Below are positions 44,234 to 53,911 of a DNA stretch of 64,000 bases, in pieces. The notes beneath the pieces were generated by a model. That model worked only from the letters and a program-made list of their open reading frames with translations, made no database searches and had not been told where the DNA came from. The stretch's first letter is position 1. Every line of letters begins with the position of its first letter. The stretch comes from Armatimonadota bacterium (GTDB lineage Bacteria; Armatimonadota; UBA5829): NCBI GenBank assembly GCA_023474015.1, contig JAMCYN010000098.1, forward strand, positions 40,060 to 104,059, given 5' to 3'. The translations under genes were made by a program, and so were the position numbers.

Positions 44234-45412
44234 CTAACGGAGAAGCCTGTGTGCAAACGACGCGCCCGTGAATGAGTGCAGTATCCCCAGGAGGTCGGCG
44301 ATGGTGACGGCCAGGTCCGAAAGGCTGGAGCATACACCGAGATTCACCCCGCGCGCCGTGTGATGGCCGTAGGTAAGGAGCGGGACATACTCGCGGGAGT
44401 GGTCTGTGCTGGGCGTAGTCGGGTCGCAGCCATGGTCCGCCGTGATGACTAGCAGATCGTCATCTCTGAGCACCGATAAGATGCGCGGAATGGCGGAATC
44501 GAACTCGATTAGGGCGTTCGCATAGCCTGCGGGGTCGTTTCGGTGGCCGTAGAGCATGTCGAAGTCCACAAGGTTGGTGAAAATCAGGGTCCCCTGCCCC
44601 TTCGTGATCTCGCGGATCGTCGCGTCGATGCCGTCGTGATTGTTGCCGGTGTGAATGGACCGGGTGATGCCCCTGAACGCGAAGATGTCCTCGATCTTGC
44701 CGATAGCGATTACTTCGCGCCCCGCGCGGGTCAGGAGATCGAGCAGCGTATCGCCCGTAGGCTCCAGCGAGAAGTCGCGGCGGCGCTCGGTACGTATGAA
44801 TGCCCCCGGCTTACCGATGAACGGACGCGCGATCACCCTTTCGACATTATGCGGAGCCGCAAGAAGCCTTCGGGCGATGCGGCAAAGCTCGTAAAGCTGA
44901 TCGACTGGGATTATATCCTCGTGCGCGGCGATCTGAAAAACGCTATCGGCGGATGTGTAGACAATCGGAAACCCCGTGCGCACGTGCTCCTCGCCGAGTT
45001 CCTTGATGATCTCCGTGCCGGATGCGACCTTGTTGCCGAGTGTCTCTCGTCCGATTTGCGATTCAAATTCAGCGATGACCTCCGGCGGGAAGCCGCGCGG
45101 GTAGATCGGAAAGGCGGGGTCTGTGATAACACCCATCAGTTCCCAGTGGCCGACAGTCGTGTCCTTGCCCTTCGAGCGCGTCGCCATCTTGCCATAGCAG
45201 GCCGACGGCGAGTCCACCGGCCCCACCCCCTTGATCGAAGCGATATTGCCCAGACCCAGGCTCGCGAGGTTCGGCAGACGAAGTCCAGCCACGGCCTCGG
45301 CGGTGTGCGCGAGGGTGTTGGAGCCGGCGTCGCCATAGTCCGCCGCGTCGGGGAGTTCGCCGATACCGACGGAGTCTAAGACTATAACGATTGCGCGATT
45401 AATCTGACTCAT
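44234..45412 (-). CDS. deoB: Phosphopentomutase
   Basis: Interconverts ribose (deoxyribose) 1- and 5-phosphate. A 392-residue alkaline-phosphatase-fold metalloenzyme with [16 protein letters not shown] at the N-terminus, [10 protein letters not shown] with the phosphorylated Thr region, and the C-terminal [18 protein letters not shown] metal ligands. ATG at 45412 overlaps the xerD stop by one base. It is the last gene of a minus-strand operon. Confidence 0.96.
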   Translation of the reverse strand: MSQINRAIVIVLDSVGIGELPDAADYGDAGSNTLAHTAEAVAGLRLPNLASLGLGNIASIKGVGPVDSPSACYGKMATRSKGKDTTVGHWELMGVITDPAFPIYPRGFPPEVIAEFESQIGRETLGNKVASGTEIIKELGEEHVRTGFPIVYTSADSVFQIAAHEDIIPVDQLYELCRIARRLLAAPHNVERVIARPFIGKPGAFIRTERRRDFSLEPTGDTLLDLLTRAGREVIAIGKIEDIFAFRGITRSIHTGNNHDGIDATIREITKGQGTLIFTNLVDFDMLYGHRNDPAGYANALIEFDSAIPRILSVLRDDDLLVITADHGCDPTTPSTDHSREYVPLLTYGHHTARGVNLGVCSSLSDLAVTIADLLGILHSFTGASFAHRLLR

Positions 45413-46302
45413 CAAGCCCTCGGATGCGCCTCCCTATACACCTCTCTCAAGTGATCTCGGGAAACATGCGTGTATACCTGCGTGGTCGCGATGCTGGCGT
45501 GGCCGAGCATTTCCTGGAGACTGCGCAGGTCGGCGCCGCGTTCCAGGAGATGGGTAGCGAACGAGTGGCGCAGCGTGTGCGGGGTGATCGGCTTGGTGAT
45601 GTGCGCCTGCGCGGCGTATTTCTTGATGATCTTCCAGAACATCACGCGCGACATCGGGTGGCCGTCCTTTGTTAGGAACAAGTATTCGGAGAGTTCGCCC
45701 TTGCTGAGGCGGCCGCGCACACGGTCGATGTATGCTGATATGCACTCGGCGGCGATCTCCCCCAGCGGTACGACGCGTTCTTTATCTCCCTTGCCGATGC
45801 ACCGCACGAAGCCCATCTTCAGGCTGACTTCCTCGGCCTTGAGATTGATAAGTTCCGAAACGCGCAGGCCGGTGGCGTAGAGCGTTTCGAGCATCGCCTT
45901 GTCCCGGAGGCCGAGATCGTCGTGGATGTCGGGGGCATCGAGAAGCCGCGCGACCTCATCGACCTCAAGCGACTTCGGCAGCCTGCGCGGGGGCTTGCCG
46001 GTTTCGAGCGTCGATAGCGGACTCTTCGTAATGACCCTCTCGGCACACAGGAACTTGATGAGTGACCTAACCGCCGATATCTTCCTTGCAACGCTCGCCG
46101 CGGCGTATTTCTCTCGATTGAGCAGGTTCAGGAACGCGACCAGGCAGTCCTCGTCGATCTCTCCAGATTCAGCCACCCCTCGCTTCTCAAGAAAGGCGGC
46201 GAACTGAGCGAGGTCGCGGCCATATGATGCGACTGTGTTCGCCGACAGGCCACGCTCGACTGCTATGTGGTCAAAGAAGCGTTGGATGTAGAGGTCGATC
46301 AT
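45412..46302 (-). CDS. xerD: Tyrosine recombinase XerD-like
   Basis: Site-specific recombinase of 296 residues for chromosome dimer resolution. It has an N-terminal SAM-like domain, then catalytic Arg ([11 protein letters not shown]), the [18 protein letters not shown] box and the Tyr in TTQVYTHVS. Start overlaps the stop of the GT39-type gene as ATGA. The position beside deoB is shared with many Gram-positive genomes (ripX/xerD-drm). Confidence 0.94.
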   Translation of the reverse strand: MIDLYIQRFFDHIAVERGLSANTVASYGRDLAQFAAFLEKRGVAESGEIDEDCLVAFLNLLNREKYAAASVARKISAVRSLIKFLCAERVITKSPLSTLETGKPPRRLPKSLEVDEVARLLDAPDIHDDLGLRDKAMLETLYATGLRVSELINLKAEEVSLKMGFVRCIGKGDKERVVPLGEIAAECISAYIDRVRGRLSKGELSEYLFLTKDGHPMSRVMFWKIIKKYAAQAHITKPITPHTLRHSFATHLLERGADLRSLQEMLGHASIATTQVYTHVSRDHLREVYREAHPRA

Positions 46303-47954
46303 TTCTTGAGCTCGTAGATAGTGATTCTCGGAGACGTGTAGCGCATGTCGTGGGGCAGTGCCCTCGCCAAGACATCGGGAATCAAGCCCATCTTCAGTCC
46401 GCCAAACGATTGTCGTCTCATATACCTGGCCTCAACGTACCTGACGCAGTCGAGAATCCGGTCGACCCGTGCTCGGTGTTCTTTGGAGATAGACTGGTTG
46501 AGCGCCAATCGCTGAGCGTCCTCTGTCTCGTAGTCCGTAAGAATCGCCCACTTGGGGGCAGTGCGCTCCGTCCACCAGTCTCCGGGCTTCACATAATCAT
46601 TGAATACTACGATCTCGTACGGGGCCTTCCTTGCGGCTTCCTGCCGCTGTTGCAGCGTTCCCAAACCCAAAGTCCTGCCAAGCGGGGGGGAGTAGAACCA
46701 GGGCGTGTCCAGCACCCCGACACTGCTTCCTTTGGGTACGTTGGAGAGCATCCAGCGCGCGGCTTCGTCTCTCGGGTCCGGTCGACCGAACGGCATATCC
46801 AGCACTACCGCGTAGGCCAGCGGCCAGGCAAACATCAGAGCCCACAAAACAACCATAATCGTGCGGCCACGTCGCGCAATCGTCTGGCCCCAGCCGTACT
46901 TCATCGGCCACATCGCTAATAGCGCCAGACCGGGAAACATCGGCAGAGTATATCGCGCGAACCGCACTTGCGAAAGCGAAATCAGGACATAGTAAGGGAC
47001 CAGAAACGCCAGTATGACCATTGCAGCCTTATCGCGTTTCCACAGCGTCCACCCGAAACCCAAGGCCGTGAGACAAAAAAGCAAAGTGCCCATACCGAAC
47101 ATAAGATTGAGAACGGCAAAGACAAACCCATTCCCCGTCCCAGCGAACACCAGCCCGTGTCCTTCGCTCGCGTGGCGCATTTCGTAGGTCAGGCCGTGCA
47201 AGAATTCCTGAGTGCGGAGCACCGAGCCGGGGGTCGAGATTATGAAAGCGAGAATCATGCAGCCGAGTATCGCCCAAAGCTTTCCAGACAGCAGCGAGCG
47301 CAAGCTCGCCTTCTCGTGGAGGAAGTGTGCGGCGATGGGCGAAAGCACTACCAGCCCTGCGTTATACTTCGTTCCAGCCGCAAGCCCGGCCATCGCGCCG
47401 GCCATAATATAGTCGCGCCACGTGCCGCGATTTAATATCAAGCCCGCGTAGCCAAGGCACAGCGCGACAAAGAGCGTGCTAGGCACATCGACAGTGGCAA
47501 AATGCGAGTGCTGGACGTGCAGTGGAGCGATGCAAAGAAAAAGAGCCGAAAGCAGGCCGACAGTCCGGTTGTTGAACAGCGTCATCCCCGCCCAATAGGT
47601 CGCCGCCACCGCTCCGACGCCCATCAGAGCCGTCACCACCCTCGCGCACAGATATACCCCCTGCTCACTCGAGATCACACCGTATCCAAACCCCACGGCC
47701 ATCGCCAGCGCCGAAAGGTATAGATAAAGCGAGGGATAATTGTAGAACCGGGGATCGAAGGAACGATGTAGATAGATTGCGACGAACGAAGCTCCGATGG
47801 TCAGAAACTCATCGGGATGATACGAATAGGAGTGCATTGAGTTCGGCAGGCCCCAGCGCAGGCCGTAGAATCTGAGGGTCATCGCCAAGGCCAATATAGC
47901 AATCAAGGCGACCGTGCCCGGCCATGCGGGTTTCGTCGCTTCCGCCGAGATCAA
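46299..47954 (-). CDS. GT39/ArnT-like membrane glycosyltransferase
   Basis: A 551-residue protein with about 11-12 membrane segments. YSYHPDEFL after the first helix is the acidic motif of the PMT/ArnT superfamily, which moves sugars from polyprenyl phosphate to proteins or lipids outside the membrane. A soluble C-terminal part follows residue 420. The TTG at 47954 overlaps the DUF5317 stop (TTGA); the longer frame would overlap that gene by over 100 bases. Acceptor unknown. Confidence 0.85.
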   Translation of the reverse strand: MISAEATKPAWPGTVALIAILALAMTLRFYGLRWGLPNSMHSYSYHPDEFLTIGASFVAIYLHRSFDPRFYNYPSLYLYLSALAMAVGFGYGVISSEQGVYLCARVVTALMGVGAVAATYWAGMTLFNNRTVGLLSALFLCIAPLHVQHSHFATVDVPSTLFVALCLGYAGLILNRGTWRDYIMAGAMAGLAAGTKYNAGLVVLSPIAAHFLHEKASLRSLLSGKLWAILGCMILAFIISTPGSVLRTQEFLHGLTYEMRHASEGHGLVFAGTGNGFVFAVLNLMFGMGTLLFCLTALGFGWTLWKRDKAAMVILAFLVPYYVLISLSQVRFARYTLPMFPGLALLAMWPMKYGWGQTIARRGRTIMVVLWALMFAWPLAYAVVLDMPFGRPDPRDEAARWMLSNVPKGSSVGVLDTPWFYSPPLGRTLGLGTLQQRQEAARKAPYEIVVFNDYVKPGDWWTERTAPKWAILTDYETEDAQRLALNQSISKEHRARVDRILDCVRYVEARYMRRQSFGGLKMGLIPDVLARALPHDMRYTSPRITIYELKK

Positions 47955-48523
47955 GTCCTTTTCCCGCGCGGGATCGGCGTGCGCATGATTGCGATGATCG
48001 CTATGAACACCCCCAGCGACATCAGCACGTCGCCGACGCTGTAGACCCCATTGAAACACTTGATGAATCCCCCTTTGGGGATTATATCGCAAAGCCAGTA
48101 CATTCGAGTTCCCGCATCGATGGGAATACTTCTAACGTGCGGCCCGCTCAGCGCCTGCTCAGCGAAGCTTTTGCCGAACAAAGACGCGACCGCGCCCCTG
48201 GAAACCGGCATGAACCCGCCGTTCACCGCGATAGCGATGGCGTTCAGCGTCAGCCCCGCCATTATCAGCTTGATTCCCGCAATGCGCTGGTTCAGGCCGC
48301 AAGCGAGAACAAGCGTAATTATCCCCGCCATGTGCAGCCCGCCGAAAATCCACGACGAACTCGGGACAGCCGTGCGCTGCCTGATAACCCATGCGGCGGC
48401 CATCAGCACGACCGGAAAATATATCACCCATATATGCCTGACCGGCGGCTCGGCCAGCCTGTGGAGCTTGCCCCCCAAGAGCAGTCCGAGCGCAATCGCT
48501 GCAAGCATAACTTCAAGTATCAA
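47951..48523 (-). CDS. DUF5317 membrane protein
   Basis: A 190-residue protein with five to six hydrophobic helices. LNAIAIAVNGGFMPVS and DIIPKGGFIKCFNGVYSVGD match the DUF5317 family seen in Firmicutes and related groups beside HD-GYP genes. TTG at 48523 is supported by AGGAGG six bases upstream; it directly follows the HD-GYP gene. The role is unknown; the operon suggests envelope or signalling function. Confidence 0.82.
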   Translation of the reverse strand: MILEVMLAAIALGLLLGGKLHRLAEPPVRHIWVIYFPVVLMAAAWVIRQRTAVPSSSWIFGGLHMAGIITLVLACGLNQRIAGIKLIMAGLTLNAIAIAVNGGFMPVSRGAVASLFGKSFAEQALSGPHVRSIPIDAGTRMYWLCDIIPKGGFIKCFNGVYSVGDVLMSLGVFIAIIAIMRTPIPRGKRT

Positions 48524-48533
48524 CAGGAGCCTC

Positions 48534-49238
48534 CTACGCGGCTTTGTCGTCTTTCCCGATTTCCGGATGTTCACCGGCGATCATCTCAAGAAATACTTCG
48601 GCAACTTTCGGATCATACCTCCATCCAATTCCGCGGCGAATCTCTTCCATCGCTTCCTCGTGGCTCAGCGGGCGTGGATGGTAGGGCCGTTCGGAGACCA
48701 TGGCATCGTAATCCGCCGTAACACCCAATATGCGGCTCTCCAGAGGAATATCCTCGCCGCTCATGCCGTTCGGGTAGCCGGTGCCATCCCAGTATTCGTG
48801 ATGGTGAAGAATAATATCGCTCAGGTCGGCGACGAACGGGACCGCCTCCACCATCTCCGCCCCGAGCCTGGGATGGCTTTGAATGACGGCCCATTCATCG
48901 AGAGTGAGCCGGTCCTGCTTGGAAAGCAGTCTCTGAGGCACATTCGCCTTCCCCATATCCATAAGAAGCGCCGCGTATTCGATTCGCTCGAGGTCCTTGC
49001 CCTGCAATCCCAGACGCCGGGCAACCTCCACTGTAAGCTGCGCCACGCGCTGGGCGTGACCCACCGTTCCTGATTCCCGAGTCTCCACCGCCGCGGCCAG
49101 CACCGTGATCGACTTGAGATACGCGCTCTTGATCTTCGTCGGCAGGTAATAGCGGGAGACGTAGAAGCTCAGCATAGTGATCGAGAGCAGGATCACCGTT
49201 ATGATAATAACACCAGGTGTCAGCGCCTCACCCAACAT
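48534..49238 (-). CDS. HD-GYP-like protein with degenerate HD motif
   Basis: A 234-residue protein: one N-terminal membrane helix, then an HD-GYP-type domain. GYP part HHEYWDGTGYPNG is intact, but the HD dyad expected as HDIGK reads MDMGK, so one metal ligand is lost. Catalysis of c-di-GMP cleavage is therefore doubtful, and a binding role is possible. Its start overlaps the upstream HD-GYP gene by 11 bases, suggesting a matched pair. Confidence 0.85.
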   Translation of the reverse strand: MLGEALTPGVIIITVILLSITMLSFYVSRYYLPTKIKSAYLKSITVLAAAVETRESGTVGHAQRVAQLTVEVARRLGLQGKDLERIEYAALLMDMGKANVPQRLLSKQDRLTLDEWAVIQSHPRLGAEMVEAVPFVADLSDIILHHHEYWDGTGYPNGMSGEDIPLESRILGVTADYDAMVSERPYHPRPLSHEEAMEEIRRGIGWRYDPKVAEVFLEMIAGEHPEIGKDDKAA

Positions 49239-50787
49239 TGTAGTGTAACCCGTCCCTCTCGATCATACTCAAGAATGCCTTGACCACCTTCGGGTGGAAC
49301 TGTGACCCCGCCCCGCGCCGGAGTTCATCGATTGCCGCGTCCATGCTCTTCGGCTGCCTGTAGGTCCTACGCTTGGCGGCCCCACACTGGGGGCAGGCCT
49401 CGGGCTTGTCGCCGTTCGCCGGCTGATATCCGCAGGAGTCGCATTTCCAGTCGAGGGTAAGCTCGCGGTCGTCTGTCATCGCATCGAAGGCGTCTACGGT
49501 GGCAATAATCGCGGCCTCAATGGGAATCGCGGAGCCTTCGATATCTACAGTAGGATACCCCGCTCCGTTGTGCCACTTATGATGGTAACGAATCCAGTCC
49601 GCGATGCCTTCGAGGAACTCTATGTGGCTAATGATCTCCGCGCCCTTGACCGGGTGCTCCTTGATGGCGCCCCACTCATCATCCGTGAGCTTCTCGGTCT
49701 TGTCCAGAATCTCCTCGCTGACCCCGATCTTGCCAATGTCGTGCAGGAACCCGGCAGTGGTGATGTGCCTGATGCTCTCGACGGGCAGCTTCAGCTCCCG
49801 TGCCACCCGCTCGGACAGATCCGCCACGCGCTTCAGATGCCCCCTGGTATAGGGATGATAATGCTGCATATATGTCGCGAGCGTGGTAATAGTGTTGACA
49901 TACGTGGCGCGCTCCTCTACATACTGGTGGAAGAAGTCGCGAAGCGCAATAACCGGCATAATCGCCAGCACGAACCCCCAGAAGCCGATGTGCGAATATA
50001 GATACGAGAGCAGCAGGGCGACAACGATGAGAAATAACTGCCCGCGCCAGATGGGAAATACATCCTCGACCCACGCAAGCTTCATCCGCAGCAGCACGGC
50101 ATATACGCCCCTGCCCCCGGGCACCGGGTCGATTGCCGCCATCGCACCCACGTAGACACTGTGCTCCATGAAAATCGAGATGACCACCAGCCCCATGAAC
50201 GGCAGCGCGAACTGGCTGAACTTGAGTGAGTGCATCCCGGCGCCGATTAAGAATTCACCACCGAGAACATGGTAGATCAGCCCCGAGGGACCCACCATCA
50301 GTATCAGACCGGAAATGTAAAGTGTTACGGTGTGCGCGGTCACCAAGATCGGCTGCTGCTCCCAGTCCTGGCCCAGCCTGCGCGTGATTGCCAGGAACCG
50401 CGGACTCAGCGAGCGCATGCCGGTGCGTTCCGAAGCGTCCCCGCTTGTCTGGTCCGGGAACAGGCGGGCGATGTAGAAGCATCCGCAGCGTGTCGCGGCC
50501 GCCAGCACGCCGCTCACCGCGCATACCACGATTGCCGGCAGAGGTCCGAGGACACACGTCGCTGCCCACAGGATCGGGGATGTGGGGGAGACCCTTGTAA
50601 CCCTTGTCCCCTCGCCCATACTGACCATCAGGAGTTCGGCGAGAGTGGCGAAGAGGAAAAACCACACCACCGAAGGCCAGGGGTTTCCGACGATAGGCGC
50701 CAGTGCGAGTACTATCAGTGTCACACCGGCGGCACACGCGAAGCACATCCAAGAATAGATTGCAAATGACCGCATCCGATCTTGCAT
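49228..50787 (-). CDS. Membrane HD-GYP domain protein with zinc-ribbon insert
   Basis: A 519-residue protein. Seven to eight N-terminal membrane helices (residues about 10-290) resemble a 7TM-type sensor, then the HD-GYP domain with intact LHDIGKIGVSEE and HHKWHNGAGYP. Between the GYP motif and the last helix lies a rubredoxin-like insert, CDSCG...CPQCG near residues 458-478, that is not part of the family. HD-GYP enzymes hydrolyse c-di-GMP. It is translationally coupled to the degenerate copy. Confidence 0.9.
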   Translation of the reverse strand: MQDRMRSFAIYSWMCFACAAGVTLIVLALAPIVGNPWPSVVWFFLFATLAELLMVSMGEGTRVTRVSPTSPILWAATCVLGPLPAIVVCAVSGVLAAATRCGCFYIARLFPDQTSGDASERTGMRSLSPRFLAITRRLGQDWEQQPILVTAHTVTLYISGLILMVGPSGLIYHVLGGEFLIGAGMHSLKFSQFALPFMGLVVISIFMEHSVYVGAMAAIDPVPGGRGVYAVLLRMKLAWVEDVFPIWRGQLFLIVVALLLSYLYSHIGFWGFVLAIMPVIALRDFFHQYVEERATYVNTITTLATYMQHYHPYTRGHLKRVADLSERVARELKLPVESIRHITTAGFLHDIGKIGVSEEILDKTEKLTDDEWGAIKEHPVKGAEIISHIEFLEGIADWIRYHHKWHNGAGYPTVDIEGSAIPIEAAIIATVDAFDAMTDDRELTLDWKCDSCGYQPANGDKPEACPQCGAAKRRTYRQPKSMDAAIDELRRGAGSQFHPKVVKAFLSMIERDGLHYNVG

Positions 50788-50875
50788 CGCGAGATTTTCC
50801 TGTCCCGAGGTTTCCCATTACATAGTATCGCAACCATGCCGCCAAAACCTCAGGCTTAAGACAAAATTAGAGGGT

Positions 50876-51132
50876 TGAGCCAACGGCATGCAGGACAATT
50901 CTAGTGTCACTTAGTTAGTAACTGGAACCTATCTGGGCGGCCAGATCAACCACGGAGCACCCGCGGTCGACGCCAGCGCGGCCAGTCCCAACAGAACCTT
51001 GAATAGGCGACTCATTGTTTTCAACCCCTTTCGGTTTTGTGCTGGCTCGTGTCGCTCGACAAGCCGCTGAAAACCGCTTCGCTCGGGTTGATAGTTATCG
51101 CTCCCTGCCTAACCGCTATCGCCGTTGGCTCA
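50876..51132. repeat. Inverted repeats flanking a short peptide gene
   Basis: TGAGCCAACGGC (50876-50887) and GCCGTTGGCTCA (51121-51132) are perfect 12-base inverted repeats about 257 bases apart end to end. The interior is dissimilar to the gene neighbours. It could be a small non-autonomous element or a leader structure. Confidence 0.5.
50929..51015 (-). CDS. Possible 28-residue hydrophobic peptide
   Basis: An ATG frame beginning MSRLFKVLLGLAALASTAG and ending with a Trp/Pro-rich tail and Arg. AAAGGGG lies about eight bases upstream. The pattern of two basic residues and a short hydrophobic helix is that of a small membrane peptide or signal-like leader. No homologue is recognised. Confidence 0.4.
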   Translation of the reverse strand: MSRLFKVLLGLAALASTAGAPWLIWPPR

Positions 51133-51141
51133 AACTTGTTT

Positions 51142-51786
51142 TCAATGACCATTTGGCACGGATAACCGGCGGTTAACCGCATCCAGTGTAGCGTTCACCA
51201 CACCCTTCCAAACATCCTGCCTTATTATGGCGGACCCGGTCAAAAGGTCCTCGCCGCGGTCGGTAACCATATTCACCATTACGACGGCCACCCGTCTCCC
51301 CGCGACCTGGGCCTCTGTGACATCCTCCAGCACGATGCTCGAACTCGCCAGCCCTGAGTCCTCGATGGCTCTGAGAGTCGCACCCGCAATCAGCTTCATC
51401 TGAGAACTCGGGGAGCCGGGGCCGCTGGCGGAGCCGGAGTAGATGGCTCCGTCCTTGATCATGCGAACCGTGGCCTCGGTCCTGCTGCCGTTGAGGGAAA
51501 TCGAGACGTCGGAGAACTTCAGTCTGGTGTGGTCGAAACGCGCGGGGCCGTCATCTACTTGCGCAATGCTTATCTTCTTGTGGTCGACGGCCACGCCCAG
51601 CCTAGCCATAATGGCCGATTCCACATCTCTTACTACCTGCTTGGCCGGTCTCGACGAACCCGTGAGTACATGGATTTCGGCAACATCGCCCCTCTCATCG
51701 GCAACAACACTGACCGCGATCACATCTCTGAGACGACATACTATTGACTCGATGTCGTTTGCGTTGATTTGGCGTTCCAATGCCAT
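51142..51786 (-). CDS. Conserved hypothetical protein
   Basis: A 214-residue soluble protein with a repeated beta-alpha pattern. The N-terminal half has SVVADERGDVAEIHVLTGSS followed by an alpha helix and VAVDHKKISIAQ, a module I have seen in uncharacterised proteins of Gram-positive and related bacteria. The C-terminal half repeats a hydrophobic beta-rich module (VEDVTEAQVAGRRVAVVMVN-like). There is no catalytic motif. It follows pheT on the same strand with a 36-base gap. Confidence 0.65.
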   Translation of the reverse strand: MALERQINANDIESIVCRLRDVIAVSVVADERGDVAEIHVLTGSSRPAKQVVRDVESAIMARLGVAVDHKKISIAQVDDGPARFDHTRLKFSDVSISLNGSRTEATVRMIKDGAIYSGSASGPGSPSSQMKLIAGATLRAIEDSGLASSSIVLEDVTEAQVAGRRVAVVMVNMVTDRGEDLLTGSAIIRQDVWKGVVNATLDAVNRRLSVPNGH

Positions 51787-51822
51787 GGCGCCGGACTCCT
51801 TCCCTTCTCTTTCGTCAAACTA

Positions 51823-53907
51823 CTAACGGAAGCTCGCGCTCACGCCCCGGCTCAACGCTTCCCTTATCTCGGCCAGGACGGAATTGACTTCGTCGTCTGT
51901 CAGCGTCTTCTCTCTTGATCGGAAGACTACGGATATTGTAAGACTGCTCTTGCCGGAGCCTACCTGTTCGCCTTTGAAGACGTCCAGAAGGTCGACTTCC
52001 TCGACCAGGTCCTTCCCAGCTTCCCTAACAAGCTCCACCAGGCGGTCATAGGTCACGGAATCCGCAACCACCACTGCCATGTGCCTGTAGAGCGCCGGAT
52101 AGCGCGGCGGCTCCTGATATGTTACGGACCCAGGAACCGACTCCATCAACTCGCTGAAGTCGAGTTCATAGAGATAAGGCCGCCCCCTGACATCGAGGGC
52201 TTCGGCGGCCTCGGGAGATGCCTCACCGAGGATGCCGATCTCCCTGCCGCCCACTGTGATCCTCGCGGCCCGTGTGGGGTGCAGAAGAGTGTGTCGCACC
52301 GGCTCGAACTTCGCGCCGCATATTCCAATCGCCGAGAGCAGGCTCTCCACCGCGCCCTTGCACAGGAAGAAATCGACTTCGAGTGCCTTCTCCGGCAGGG
52401 CCCAGCCTCGTTTCCAAACGTTCCCCACCATCGCGCCGGCTATCGAGAGACTCTCTCCCGTCTGCCCATTACAACCTCTGCAGTAAACCTTGCCGATTTC
52501 AAAAATAGAGACATTTTGTGTCCCGAACGCCTGGTTTCTCGCGATCACCTGCAACAGATTCGGGGCCAGCATCACCCGCATCGCGGTCAGTTCCTCAGTG
52601 AGAGGATTGCGGATTGTCAACCGCATATCCGACCGGCCCGCGATCTCGGTCATTCGCGCATCGACCATGCTGTGCGTCAGCGCCTCCTGAGCACCGCAGG
52701 ACATCAGGATTCGCCGTATCTTCTCCCTGAAAATCCCCTCGGGACTGTCCTTGCCCTGCATCGACGACTTCGGAAGAGTCATCGGGAGCCTGTCATAACC
52801 GTAGACCCTGCCGACTTCCTCGACAAGATCGATCTCCCGCGTAGTATCCGACCGAAACGTCGGAACAGTGCTCACCAGCAAGCCGTCTTGCGCTACCGTC
52901 TCGATTTCGAGACTGTTCAGATGGCCCGCCATCTCATCCGCCGTGATACGCGTCCCCAAAACCGCGTTCACGCGCTCCGGCCTGACTTTTACCGTCAGCG
53001 GCTCGGCCACATCCGGATAGACATCCACCACACCCCTGGCCACTTCTCCGCCAGCGAGATCGCGGACCAGTTCCGCGGCCCGCATCGCAGCCCTGACGGT
53101 GATCCAGGGGTCAACGCCCCTCTCGAACCTGTAGGATGACTCGGTGGTCATGCCCAGGCGCTTCGAGGTGCGCCGAATGCTAACACTGTTAAAGTTCGCA
53201 GACTCAATCAAAATATCCTTTGTTTGGCCGCTAATTTCTGAATCAAATCCGCCCATCACCCCCGCGATGGCCACCGGGCGGTCCGCGTCGGCGATCACGA
53301 GCATGTCGGCTTCGAGCTTCCGCTCGACTCCGTCGATGGATGTGATAGTCTCGCCGGGGGCCGCGCGCCGAACGATGATCTGTCTTCCATGGAGCAGGCC
53401 GCAGTCAAAGGCATGTAGCGGCTGGCCAAGTTCGAGCATCACATAGTTCGTGATGTCCACCACGTTGTTGATGGGACGCATCCCCGCGGCAATCAGACGG
53501 TCTTTCATCCAGCCGGGCGAATCCTTGATCTCGACATTTCGGACTACCACGCCGGCATATCTTCTGCACAGGTCCTGCGCGTCGATGCTGATATTGATCA
53601 AGTCCGAGGACGGCGGGTCGGAACCCTCCACCTGAGGACTTGGGATGCGCGCCCTGCCGCCGACAATCGGGGCGAACTCCCTGGCGATACCGATCATTGA
53701 GAGCCAGTCGCCCCTGTTCGGGGTGACTTTCACATCCCAGACGACATCATCGCTTTCGCCGGAGCCACCGGCGACGACAAAGTCCTGCCTCGTCATCGGG
53801 ATAATCTCTTCGACTTCGAGACCGGCCATCGTAAGCTCGGCCGCAAGTTCGCCGAGCGGGCGGTTGATGTCTATATAATCTTTGAGCCAGTTGGTGGATA
53901 GTTTCAT
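51823..53907 (-). CDS. pheT: Phenylalanine--tRNA ligase beta subunit lacking the N-terminal tRNA-binding domain
   Basis: A 694-residue PheT, shorter than the usual ~790-800. After MKLSTNWLKDYIDINRPL the sequence goes straight into the core (VTPNRGDWLSMIGIARE). The EMAP/OB tRNA-binding domain normally inserted around residues 40-150 is absent. B3/B4 editing-site segments (RPINNVVDITNYVMLE), B5 and the C-terminal FDX-ACB domain are present. pheS lies four bases upstream. Confidence 0.95.
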   Translation of the reverse strand: MKLSTNWLKDYIDINRPLGELAAELTMAGLEVEEIIPMTRQDFVVAGGSGESDDVVWDVKVTPNRGDWLSMIGIAREFAPIVGGRARIPSPQVEGSDPPSSDLINISIDAQDLCRRYAGVVVRNVEIKDSPGWMKDRLIAAGMRPINNVVDITNYVMLELGQPLHAFDCGLLHGRQIIVRRAAPGETITSIDGVERKLEADMLVIADADRPVAIAGVMGGFDSEISGQTKDILIESANFNSVSIRRTSKRLGMTTESSYRFERGVDPWITVRAAMRAAELVRDLAGGEVARGVVDVYPDVAEPLTVKVRPERVNAVLGTRITADEMAGHLNSLEIETVAQDGLLVSTVPTFRSDTTREIDLVEEVGRVYGYDRLPMTLPKSSMQGKDSPEGIFREKIRRILMSCGAQEALTHSMVDARMTEIAGRSDMRLTIRNPLTEELTAMRVMLAPNLLQVIARNQAFGTQNVSIFEIGKVYCRGCNGQTGESLSIAGAMVGNVWKRGWALPEKALEVDFFLCKGAVESLLSAIGICGAKFEPVRHTLLHPTRAARITVGGREIGILGEASPEAAEALDVRGRPYLYELDFSELMESVPGSVTYQEPPRYPALYRHMAVVVADSVTYDRLVELVREAGKDLVEEVDLLDVFKGEQVGSGKSSLTISVVFRSREKTLTDDEVNSVLAEIREALSRGVSASFR

Positions 53908-53911
53908 AGCG

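Noticed and set aside
47955..48092. Longer N-terminus of the GT39-like gene
   Set aside because: It would overlap DUF5317 by more than 100 bases and encodes His/Arg-rich shadow sequence; TTG at 47954 gives TTGA coupling.
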